5,487 nt of DNA, from positions 1 through 5,487 of the forward strand of contig CAZINU010000032.1 of the NCBI GenBank assembly GCA_964540725.1, read 5' to 3'. The notes below the pieces were generated by a model that ran no database searches, was not told the origin of the DNA, and saw only the letters and a program-made list of their open reading frames with translations. Within the stretch, counting starts at the first letter, position 1, and every line of letters starts with the position of its first letter. Of this stretch, positions 1-5,487 are shown in pieces. The DNA is from JANJWP01 sp964540725. Lineage in GTDB: Bacteria; Patescibacteriota; Gracilibacteria; BD1-5; UBA2023. The position numbers and the translations under genes were made by a program.

Positions 1-51
1 CCGTACCGGGTGTCCGCTTTTATTTTAGAACTTTTGGACTTTCGTTCCGGC

Positions 52-79
52 TTGCGCCTTCGTCCTTTTTGGGTAGGAT
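52..79 (+). promoter_or_regulatory. Putative sigma-70-type promoter for the small membrane protein-ychF unit
   Basis: A -35-like TTGCGC (52-57) and a -10-like TAGGAT (74-79) are separated by 16 bases. Each matches the housekeeping consensus at four of six positions. A start near position 86 would leave a leader of about 20 bases before the ATG at 107. The other promoter proposed in this window, at 1533-1561, has a similar TTGCG -35, a GGTAG-containing -10 and a similar leader length, which gives mild mutual support. The element is called by eye, and weak matches of this kind arise by chance. Confidence 0.45.
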
Positions 80-106
80 GCGGCCCGTCCCTTTTTCCGT
101 ACCCGT

Positions 107-355
107 ATGGCTTTCTGGATTACGTTCGCGCTCTACGCGGCCGTCATGCTCTTCATTTGGGGGTATTTCATCGTCGCGCGGTTGCACGTGTTCAAATTCA
201 AGGACTACTCGCGGTACGTCGAACCGGTCACTCGGGCACTCGCCATCCTCCTTTTGGTACTCACGATCGCCGGGCTCGTCGCGATCTTCCGAATGGACGC
301 TCCTTCGGGAAAGACCGTGAAGGTCAGTGAAATGACGGTAAAGGAGGAGTACTAG
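107..355 (+). CDS. Small two-helix membrane protein of unknown function
   Basis: I do not recognise a family for this 82-residue protein. It has two hydrophobic segments, at about residues 2-24 (rich in F, W, Y, A) and 43-62 (rich in L, A, I, V). Between them lies a basic loop with R25, K30, K32, R36 and R43. By the positive-inside rule the loop should face the cytoplasm, with both ends outside. The C-terminal tail (about 63-82) is polar and ends in acidic residues. The ATG at 107 is chosen because translating from it gives a complete first helix, and the frame is closed upstream by a TAG at 74-76. No Shine-Dalgarno sequence precedes it; the leader is pyrimidine-rich. It ends in TAG, 42 bases before ychF, with no terminator between, so the two are probably co-transcribed. 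An AAGGAGG at 341-347 lies inside the last codons and is too far from ychF's start to serve as its ribosome-binding site. Coding potential is supported by composition and by antisense-frame openness shared with ychF. Confidence 0.7.
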   Translation: MAFWITFALYAAVMLFIWGYFIVARLHVFKFKDYSRYVEPVTRALAILLLVLTIAGLVAIFRMDAPSGKTVKVSEMTVKEEY

Positions 356-397
356 GCGTCCATGAAAACGGCCATTCTCGATATCTAACCCCTCTCC

Positions 398-1486
398 ATG
401 AAAGTCGGCATCGTCGGTCTTCCCAACGTCGGAAAATCCACCCTCTTCAACGCCCTTACGCAATCGTATGCCGCCGAAGCGGCGAACTTCCCCTTCTGTA
501 CCATCGAGCCGAACGTCGGCATCGTGAACGTGGCGGACGAACGCTTGGAAAAACTCCGTGCCGCCGTCGGGGGGGCGAAAGTCGTTCCCGCGAACGTCGA
601 ATTCGTCGATATCGCTGGAATCGTCGAGGGCGCGTCGAAGGGCGAAGGTCTCGGAAACAAGTTCCTTTCGCACATCCGCCAGGTCGACGCCATTCTTCAG
701 GTCGTCCGCGATTTTACCGACGGGAACGTCCATCACGTATCCGGTTCGGTAAACGCCCGGCGTGACATCGAAGTCATCAATGCCGAACTCATTCTCGCCG
801 ACCTCGAGACGCTCGAACGCCGCATTGGCGAAGCGCAGAAAAAGGCGAGGGGAGGGGACAAGGAAAACGCCGCCCGCCTCGCGGTGTACGAAAAGGCGAA
901 ACCCCACCTCGAAGCCGGAAACCTCGCCGTCACGCTCGACCTTTCCGAGGAAGAGCGCGAACTCTTGAAAGATTCGTTCCTCCTTACGAACAAGCCGTTC
1001 ATCTACGCCGTCAACGTCGCCGAAGACCGGCTTACGGTATCCGAAGCCGAACTCCGCGCCGTTACGGGCATTTCGGACCCGTCGATTCCAGTGTTGTCGG
1101 TAAGCGCCAAGGTGGAAGCCGACATGCTCGGGTTTTCGCCGGAGGAACGTGCCGAATTCCTCGAAGCTCTGGGCGTTTCCGAGAATCCCACCGAAAAAGT
1201 GATCAAGACCTGCTACGACCTGCTCGGACTCCAGTACTATTTTACCGCGGGCGAAATCGAAGTGCGTGCCTGGACGATCAAGAAGGGGTGGAAAGCCCCA
1301 CAGGCGGCCGGAGTGATCCATACCGACTTCGAAAAGAAATTCATCAAGGCCGATACGGTCGACTGGAAAGACTTGGTCGAATGCGGCGGATGGGCCAAAG
1401 CGCGCGAACAGGGAAAGGTTCGAATGGAAGGCAAAGAATACGTCGTACGCGACGGGGACGTCATGCTGTTCAAATTCGGAGCGTAG
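398..1486 (+). CDS. ychF: Redox-regulated/ribosome-associated ATPase YchF (OLA1 family)
   Basis: This is a 362-residue P-loop NTPase of the Obg-related YchF/OLA1 family, full length for the family (about 360). The G1 motif GLPNVGKST is at residues 7-15. The switch I segment FPFCTIEPN is at 31-39. The G3 motif DIAG (71-74) is followed by a hydrophobic Ile instead of a catalytic Gln, as in the HAS-type NTPases. The base-recognition motif is NVAE (206-209) rather than NKxD, which is the known reason YchF proteins prefer ATP over GTP. A helical insertion (about 120-195) follows, and a C-terminal TGS domain covers about 280-362, with the family-typical TAGE...EVRAWTIKKG and GVIHTDFEK segments and a DGDVM near the end. 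Family members bind ribosomes and affect translation and stress responses; the protein is cytoplasmic. The ATG at 398 gives the canonical MKVGIVGLPN start. There is no Shine-Dalgarno; the bases just upstream are CCCCTCTCC. It ends in TAG and is followed by a strong terminator. It likely shares the upstream gene's promoter. Confidence 0.97.
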   Translation: MKVGIVGLPNVGKSTLFNALTQSYAAEAANFPFCTIEPNVGIVNVADERLEKLRAAVGGAKVVPANVEFVDIAGIVEGASKGEGLGNKFLSHIRQVDAILQVVRDFTDGNVHHVSGSVNARRDIEVINAELILADLETLERRIGEAQKKARGGDKENAARLAVYEKAKPHLEAGNLAVTLDLSEEERELLKDSFLLTNKPFIYAVNVAEDRLTVSEAELRAVTGISDPSIPVLSVSAKVEADMLGFSPEERAEFLEALGVSENPTEKVIKTCYDLLGLQYYFTAGEIEVRAWTIKKGWKAPQAAGVIHTDFEKKFIKADTVDWKDLVECGGWAKAREQGKVRMEGKEYVVRDGDVMLFKFGA

Positions 1487-1505
1487 AAATCTTCGATTTT
1501 TTCCA

Positions 1506-1534
1506 GACCCGCCCCCATGGCGGGTCGTTTTTTT
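1506..1534 (+). terminator. Intrinsic terminator after ychF
   Basis: A perfect 8-bp stem is formed by GACCCGCC (1506-1513) and GGCGGGTC (1519-1526) around a 5-base loop CCCAT. It is followed by one G and a run of seven T (1528-1534). It starts 20 bases after ychF's stop codon, on the same strand, and is a textbook rho-independent terminator. Its T-run overlaps the first two bases of the -35 element proposed for the next gene. Confidence 0.9.
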
Positions 1535-1561
1535 GCGTGCCGGGAGGATATGTGGTAGTCT
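1533..1561 (+). promoter_or_regulatory. Putative extended -10 promoter for the M23 peptidase gene
   Basis: A TTGCGT (1533-1538) is followed after 17 bases by TAGTCT (1556-1561). The -10 is preceded by TGTGG, so TGTGGTAGTCT resembles an extended -10 (TRTGnTAnnnT). Transcription starting near 1568 would give a leader of roughly 20 bases before the ATG at 1587. The position directly after a strong terminator and before a same-strand gene makes a promoter here likely on context alone; the exact boxes are by eye. Confidence 0.5.
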
Positions 1562-1586
1562 GAAGCGGTAAAACCAAAACCGATCC

Positions 1587-3146
1587 ATGTACCGAAGGCG
1601 CCGACAATCCATTCAAGGAGGCATGCTCGCGAAGCTCTGGGGATTCAACATTCTCCTCGCGTTCGCGTTGTTTTCCACGTTTTTCGGACTTCCGTTTTTA
1701 AAGTCGAGCGTGCTCGAATACAAGAACGTCGCGTCCGATCCGTTCGACGGAACCGTTTCCCCGATCGAATACGTTCCCAATTGGCTCCAAGCGAAATACT
1801 GGAACAAGTCCCTCCGATTCGAGGACGTTCCGGTGGATGACTTTCTTGCCATTCCCGCCTACGACGCGGAGCTTTTAAAGCTCGACGATCCGAATAACCG
1901 CATGGCGTCGCTCGCCCGGTCGACCTATATTACGCCGTACATGGGAAGCTACCGTATGAATTTCGAAGAGTACGACGGCAGTCACCTGGGCGTTGATATC
2001 CGCGCGCCGCTCGGAACCCCCGTGCTCTCCGTCGCGAACGGCGTCGTCGTAAAAACGAACGTCCGCGATACGGCCGACGGAAAATACGTCATCGTCCGCC
2101 ACGACGGCGTCCCCTTGTCGTCCGGGTGAACGGGTACCGTCTATAGCGAATACCTCCACCTCGAATCCGTTTCCGTCGAACCGGGTGCGAAGATTCGCAA
2201 GGGACAACCGGTAGGGAAGGTCGGAATGACCGGAATCACGACCACGCCGCACCTCCATTTCCAGATTGACCGCGAGTCGGCCCCGTCGCACCCGTACTGG
2301 CCGTATTCGTTCAAGGACATTCAGGATGCCGGAATCGATTTCTTCGCGGCCGTCAATCTCGGGCTCGGAAAGGAAAACGCCCTGAAAAATACCGTCCATC
2401 CGATGGAATTCGTCCGTGACAACGCCTCGTTCGTCGCCGCTTCCGCCGTATCGGTCCCGAAAGAGGCCGTCGTCGCCGCCGCGAATCCGACTCCCGTTTC
2501 GGCCATCCCTTCGGTAACGGAAGAAAGCGCTCCGAAAAACTCCGCCCCTCCGGAATCGGAAACATCGAAGGTCGCGACCCCGGTTCCCGACGTTCCGGCA
2601 ATCGCCCCGACCGTAAAACCCGAACTCTCCGACGTTTCGAAAAATTCCGTCCTCTTCCCGGCCGTTCGGTTCGCCCTCGAAGCGGGAATGTTCGAGCTCG
2701 ACGATGCGGGCCGCTTTCTCGCTTCGGCTCCCGTAAGTCGCCGCGAGGCCGTCGCCGCTTTCGCGAAGCTCGCGTCCGTTCCGTCTTCCGCATCCGCCGA
2801 TCTTCCGTTCTCCGACGTATTGCCGTCCGATCCGGTATCCGGCGTTTTGGCCCGGTTCGTGGAGCTCGGATACGTCGCTTCCGTGGAAAAATTCCGCCCG
2901 AACGATACGATTACCCGGGCCGAAGCCGCCATCCTCCTTACGAGGATTTCGAAGTTCGCCCCGATATCCGGCCGTTCGGCCTTCTCCGATATGAAGCCGA
3001 CCGATTCCCGCGCGGCGACTTTGAATGCCTTCGCCGCCGCGCTCAGGATGCGGAAGAATATCCGTTTCGGCCTCGAAACGCCGCTTTCGAGGGGGGAATT
3101 CGCCAAGATGGTCCATACCTGGAAAACGAAGACGGGAAGGCCGTAA
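1587..3146 (+). CDS. Membrane-anchored M23 (LytM-type) metallopeptidase with C-terminal SLH repeats, read through an internal UGA
   Basis: Read through the TGA at 2127-2129 (codon 181), this is one 519-residue protein ending in TAA. Order of parts: basic N-terminus (RRRR at 3-6), hydrophobic anchor or uncleaved signal (about 17-38), an extracytoplasmic stretch, then an M23 domain (about 128-235). Active-site residues are complete: HxxxD with H133 and D137, H191 in YLHL, and H222-L-H224. M23 enzymes are zinc endopeptidases that cut peptidoglycan cross-bridges or stems. A Pro/Ala/Ser/Val-rich linker (about 280-350) leads to three SLH-like repeats (about 352-398, 408-454 and 466-511), the second with a clear PNDTITRAEAA motif. 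SLH domains bind cell-wall polymers, so the enzyme is probably held at the envelope. The ATG at 1587 suits the promoter position; an internal ATG at 1623 has AAGGAGG (1615-1621) only one base away, too close to work normally. The segments on either side of the TGA are in the same frame and both are needed for the M23 fold. The alternative is a recently inactivated gene or a sequencing error. Confidence 0.85.
2127..2129 (+). other. In-frame UGA inside the M23 domain, possible sense codon (glycine)
   Basis: The codon follows Ser-Ser-Gly and precedes Thr-Gly-Thr in a loop between the strand ending VIVRHDG and the segment YSEYLHL. Termination here would leave 180 residues lacking H191, H222 and H224, an inactive enzyme. 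The same frame continues with M23 and then SLH sequence for 338 more residues. No start codon occurs in this frame before the ATG at 2226, which would begin just ahead of the HxH motif and without H133 and D137, so two separate functional genes are implausible. Glycine is suggested because code 25 lineages (Absconditabacteria, Gracilibacteria) read UGA as Gly and GGA is one change away; arginine (CGA) is also one change away. Selenocysteine is unlikely: the site is a variable loop, and only a 4-bp stem (ACGG/CCGT, 2130-2140) follows rather than a long SECIS hairpin. Confidence 0.55.
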
Positions 3147-3158
3147 CCGCTTTTTTTT

Positions 3159-3205
3159 GAAAAATTCGGAGCTCGCGCCTACCCGACGCGGACTCCGAAT
3201 TTTTC
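3159..3205. terminator. Bidirectional hairpin terminator between convergent genes
   Basis: A 13-bp perfect inverted repeat pairs GAAAAATTCGGAG (3159-3171) with CTCCGAATTTTTC (3193-3205). Inside the 21-base loop a further CGCG/CGCG pairing (3174-3177 with 3187-3190) is possible. The A5 and T5 runs at the arm ends place a T-run at the 3' side of the stem on either strand, the usual form of a shared terminator for convergent genes. A run of eight T (3151-3158) lies just before it on the plus strand. The right arm overlaps the last codons of ybeY (residues EKFGV) and the loop contains its stop codon. Confidence 0.8.
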
Positions 3206-3640
3206 GCGCAAGCTTTCGGCCCCGGCGTCCTCGAGCCGCTTCATTTCCTCGTAATCGGCGTCGTCTTCGTGGTCGTATCCGAGAACGTGGAGGACGCTGT
3301 GGATGAGGAGTTTGTACGTTTCGGTTTCCGGCGTGTTGCCGTATTCCGAAGACTGTTCGCGTATCCGGGATTCCGAGAGGAGGATTTCGCCCGCGACCGC
3401 ATCGGCTTCGCAGAGGGAAAAATCGTCGTAGTAATGGAACGACAGAACGTCGGTAGGGGCGTCGATGCCGCGGTAGTCGCGGTTGTACTCCCGCATCGTG
3501 GCGTCGCTTACGAACGCCACGTTCAATACGCCTTTTTGTACCGGAACGTCCGGTAGGTTCGAAACCGCCTCGAGAATGCCGTCCGTAACGGCTTCGGAAA
3601 GGGCGAAGGGGAGGGGGGTGACGAATTCGAAGCGGAACAT
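3179..3640 (-). CDS. ybeY: Endoribonuclease YbeY (16S rRNA maturation and ribosome quality control)
   Basis: This 153-residue protein is full length for the UPF0054/YbeY family. The zinc-binding signature is HSVLHVLGYDH at residues 114-124 (H114, H118, H124). The family-typical segments NRDYRGIDAPTDVLSF (53-68) and GEILLS (84-89) lie upstream in the expected order. S115 stands where many homologues have Gly (HG in place of HS), a mild variant next to, but not among, the metal ligands. YbeY is a cytoplasmic single-strand-specific RNase involved in 16S rRNA 3'-end processing and ribosome quality control. The ATG at 3640 lies 3 bases after the TAA of the DUF4012 gene, so translation is probably coupled; no Shine-Dalgarno is visible in the end of that gene. 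It ends in TAG, inside the loop of the convergent terminator. It is the last gene of its unit in this window. Confidence 0.95.
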   Translation of the reverse strand: MFRFEFVTPLPFALSEAVTDGILEAVSNLPDVPVQKGVLNVAFVSDATMREYNRDYRGIDAPTDVLSFHYYDDFSLCEADAVAGEILLSESRIREQSSEYGNTPETETYKLLIHSVLHVLGYDHEDDADYEEMKRLEDAGAESLREKFGVRVG

Positions 3641-3643
3641 GGG

Positions 3644-5479
3644 TTATTCGGTTTGGATTTGGTAGTTCGCAAGCCCCGGCTGTTTCACGAAGGCGGGTTT
3701 CGTATCGGAACAATCGGAAAGCGGGGTTTCGTAGTCGAAGAAGGCGGCCGAAGTCTTTCCCACGTCGGTCGTCGCATAGAACGAAACGGTCGTGTATTCC
3801 GGACGTGAGTCGTCCACTTCGGTCTGCATGGGCGGAGTTCCGAAGAGTTTCGACCCCTTCGGAACGAGCACACGGACGTATTGGCGGTTTTCGCCGTTCC
3901 CCTGGATCGCGATTTGCTGCTCGTGTTTCTCGGGCGGAACGCCGAGTTCGAAGAGCAGTTTGCGGATACCTTCCTTGTCGTCGGTCGTCATCCGGTGGTC
4001 GCTTTCGATCAAAAACCGGTTCAGTACCGAGCATCCGGTCCCATCCGTACTGCCGGATCCGAACGGTTTCGAAGAGAGCCGGAACGTCCGATGGACGTAC
4101 CGGTCCGATTTGTTGCCCGAAATCGACGTGAAGACGGGGTAGACGAAATTTCCCCGAAGGTTCCGAACCCGCTCGCCCGGAAAGATTTCCCGGAAGAACG
4201 CGTTCACGTCGGCATCGCTCGAATACGCGAGAATTTCCCCGGATTCGGCTTGGGCGAGGAAAGTCGCGAGGTATCCGGAATAATCCCCCCGTGCCTTGAG
4301 CGCGGCTTCCAAATTGGAGACGAATTCGAAGAGGACGTCTTTCGGCGAATCCGAGGCCGCCACTCGGTTCTCCACGAGTACGCTCATGAGAATGCCGAAA
4401 TTCGACGCGTCGAGCGTTTTTCCGACCGAAGGAACGTTCACGCCCCCGTATTTTTCCAGAAAATCGGTTACGAGGGATTGGTTGAGGAAAACGACGCCGT
4501 TCAGGCTGGATCCGCCCGATTTTTGGTAGAAATCGTCGATGACGGCGAAATTCCGGTCGAGTTCCGGGTAGTAATTCGCGTCGCGGATGCCCCATTTTTC
4601 GGAAACGCGGTCGAGTCCCGGCGGCGCTTTCGGGGCAAGGGGAAAGAGGTGCCAATCGTAGTAGTAGATGTCGCGTTTCTCGTACTTTTCGAGCCGTCCT
4701 TTGTAGAATTCGAGGAATACGGCGCTTCCCGGAAAGCCTCCGGTCGCCCGAAGTTCGTCGCGGTTCTGGTTGAAGACGAGATACCGCTGGGGAGATTTGT
4801 CCCCGAGGGCGCGGAGAACCGGATCGGTCTTTTCCAAAACCGATTTCAAGTGCCCCTGTGCCGAGATGAGCTTCGAGACGGCTTCCGAGAATTTCGCGTC
4901 CAAATCGGGATTTCCGAGCGAACCGACCTGCGAATATTCCGCGAGCGCGGCCGAGAGTTTCCGGTCGGCGCGTTCGAGTTTCGGGAGCTGTTCGCGTACG
5001 AAATCCGTAAACTTGAACGCGCTGCCCGAAGCGAATGCCGAAGCCGGATCGGCGGATGCGGCCGGAACCTCCGAGAAAGCCTTCCAAACCGAGGCGATTT
5101 CTTTCGCCGCGCCGGAGAGGTGCCTGCCGCCCCGAACGACGTTTCCGGCGAGGCGAACCTGTTTCTGGGAATAGACTGGGGAGTCCAGAACCGTCCGAAC
5201 GGGCGCGAGCAGCCATTCCACTTGCGAAAACCGGCGCTCCAAATCCTCGGTTTTCACGAAAAACGTTCCGGCGTCGACCGTGGCCGCGGTTTCCCGGAGA
5301 GCGAGCAAATCGGCATACGCCCCCTCGACTTCGCGCTCGACGGCGCCGATGGTCCAATACGCCGCTCCGGCGAGCACCGTGCCTACGGCGGCGGCGACCG
5401 CCGCCGTTTTCGCGACCGTTTTTCCATGACGGCGGGCGATTCGGCGGAGACGTTTTCCGAACGTCGGCGGAACGTACAT
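3644..5479 (-). CDS. Single-pass membrane protein with DUF4012 domain
   Basis: This 611-residue protein begins with a basic cytoplasmic tail (R10, R12, R13, R16, R17, K20, K24) and one Ala/Val-rich transmembrane helix (about 25-45); the rest should be extracytoplasmic. Residues about 46-225 are helical, with Lys/Glu/Leu patterns suggesting coiled coil. The DUF4012 hallmark follows at 232-263: RYLVFNQNRDELRATGGF, then a hydrophobic strand and YKGRLEKY. The remainder (about 264-611) is mixed alpha/beta with no motif I can assign. The two visible late cysteines (C483, C590) could form a disulphide outside the cell; this is a guess. DUF4012 proteins are common in Patescibacteria and some Gram-positive lineages; their function is not established, though the topology points to the envelope. 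The ATG at 5479 is eight bases from the window end, so a longer N-terminus or another start upstream cannot be excluded, but basic-tail-then-helix makes this start reasonable. It ends in TAA, 3 bases before ybeY, with which it is probably co-transcribed. Confidence 0.9.
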   Translation of the reverse strand: MYVPPTFGKRLRRIARRHGKTVAKTAAVAAAVGTVLAGAAYWTIGAVEREVEGAYADLLALRETAATVDAGTFFVKTEDLERRFSQVEWLLAPVRTVLDSPVYSQKQVRLAGNVVRGGRHLSGAAKEIASVWKAFSEVPAASADPASAFASGSAFKFTDFVREQLPKLERADRKLSAALAEYSQVGSLGNPDLDAKFSEAVSKLISAQGHLKSVLEKTDPVLRALGDKSPQRYLVFNQNRDELRATGGFPGSAVFLEFYKGRLEKYEKRDIYYYDWHLFPLAPKAPPGLDRVSEKWGIRDANYYPELDRNFAVIDDFYQKSGGSSLNGVVFLNQSLVTDFLEKYGGVNVPSVGKTLDASNFGILMSVLVENRVAASDSPKDVLFEFVSNLEAALKARGDYSGYLATFLAQAESGEILAYSSDADVNAFFREIFPGERVRNLRGNFVYPVFTSISGNKSDRYVHRTFRLSSKPFGSGSTDGTGCSVLNRFLIESDHRMTTDDKEGIRKLLFELGVPPEKHEQQIAIQGNGENRQYVRVLVPKGSKLFGTPPMQTEVDDSRPEYTTVSFYATTDVGKTSAAFFDYETPLSDCSDTKPAFVKQPGLANYQIQTE

Positions 5480-5487
5480 GATATCGG

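Noticed and set aside
1..28. Possible end of an upstream gene, or the right arm of its terminator (CCGTACCGGG... then CTTTTATTTT)
   Set aside because: The left arm or coding sequence would lie outside the window, so it cannot be supported.
20..1612. A 530-codon open frame on the minus strand opposite the small membrane gene and ychF
   Set aside because: It is codon-aligned with both plus-strand genes and open only because they lack TTA, CTA and TCA codons. ychF is unmistakable on the plus strand.
2127..2140. Selenocysteine insertion at the TGA
   Set aside because: The residue is in a loop, not at a redox or metal site. Only a 4-bp stem follows, with no long SECIS-like hairpin.
2226..3146. 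A separate gene starting at the ATG at 2226
   Set aside because: It would begin four codons into a conserved M23 segment, with only the HxH part of the active site. It is in the same frame as the gene from 1587, so it is the downstream part of one protein.
3132..3158. A small hairpin (ACGG/CCGT) before the T8 run as a separate terminator for the M23 gene
   Set aside because: The stem is only 4 bp, overlaps the stop codon and is separated from the T-run by six bases. The 13-bp hairpin just downstream is a far better candidate.
1875..5357. A 1160-codon open frame on the minus strand, spanning the M23, ybeY and DUF4012 regions
   Set aside because: Its translation is low-complexity and rich in Arg and Gly, and it overlaps three genes with clear homology. 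Over the M23 gene it is the codon-aligned complement and stays open because TTA, CTA and TCA codons are avoided there. Over the DUF4012 gene it is an out-of-frame reading of GC-rich sequence.

Overview
The window looks like a GC-rich chromosomal segment from a member of the Candidate Phyla Radiation (Patescibacteria). The best fit is the Gracilibacteria/Peregrinibacteria side of that radiation. Three things point there: a large single-pass DUF4012 protein, a cell-wall peptidase carrying S-layer-homology (SLH) repeats, and short leaders with no convincing Shine-Dalgarno site in front of any start that can be inspected. The placement is an inference from protein families and gene style; no rRNA or other taxonomic marker is present. 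There is no sign of a mobile element, CRISPR array, tRNA, rRNA or phage gene.

The layout is two rightward units meeting one leftward unit. (1) A putative promoter at 52-79 precedes a small two-helix membrane protein (107-355) and the ATPase/GTPase gene ychF (398-1486), closed by a clean intrinsic terminator (1506-1534). (2) A second putative promoter (1533-1561), whose -35 element overlaps the terminator's T-run, precedes a membrane-anchored M23 metallopeptidase with C-terminal SLH repeats (1587-3146). (3) On the minus strand, a DUF4012 membrane protein (5479-3644) is followed after 3 bases by the rRNA-maturation endonuclease gene ybeY (3640-3179). The convergent ends share a long hairpin (3159-3205) that probably terminates both.

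The most notable signal is an in-frame TGA at 2127-2129 inside the M23 gene. It separates the first two zinc ligands (H133, D137) from the remaining active-site histidines (H191, H222, H224). The frame, homology and composition continue unchanged after it to a TAA at 3144-3146. All five visible genes end in TAG or TAA and none in TGA, which is unexpected in a GC-rich bacterium. Together these suggest that UGA is a sense codon here, most plausibly glycine as in NCBI genetic code 25 of Absconditabacteria and Gracilibacteria. A nonsense mutation or sequencing error remains possible, because this is the only such codon in about 1,700.

Functionally the window mixes translation and ribosome housekeeping (YchF, YbeY) with cell-envelope functions (M23-SLH peptidase, DUF4012 protein, small membrane protein). 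Nothing visible ties them into one dedicated system.
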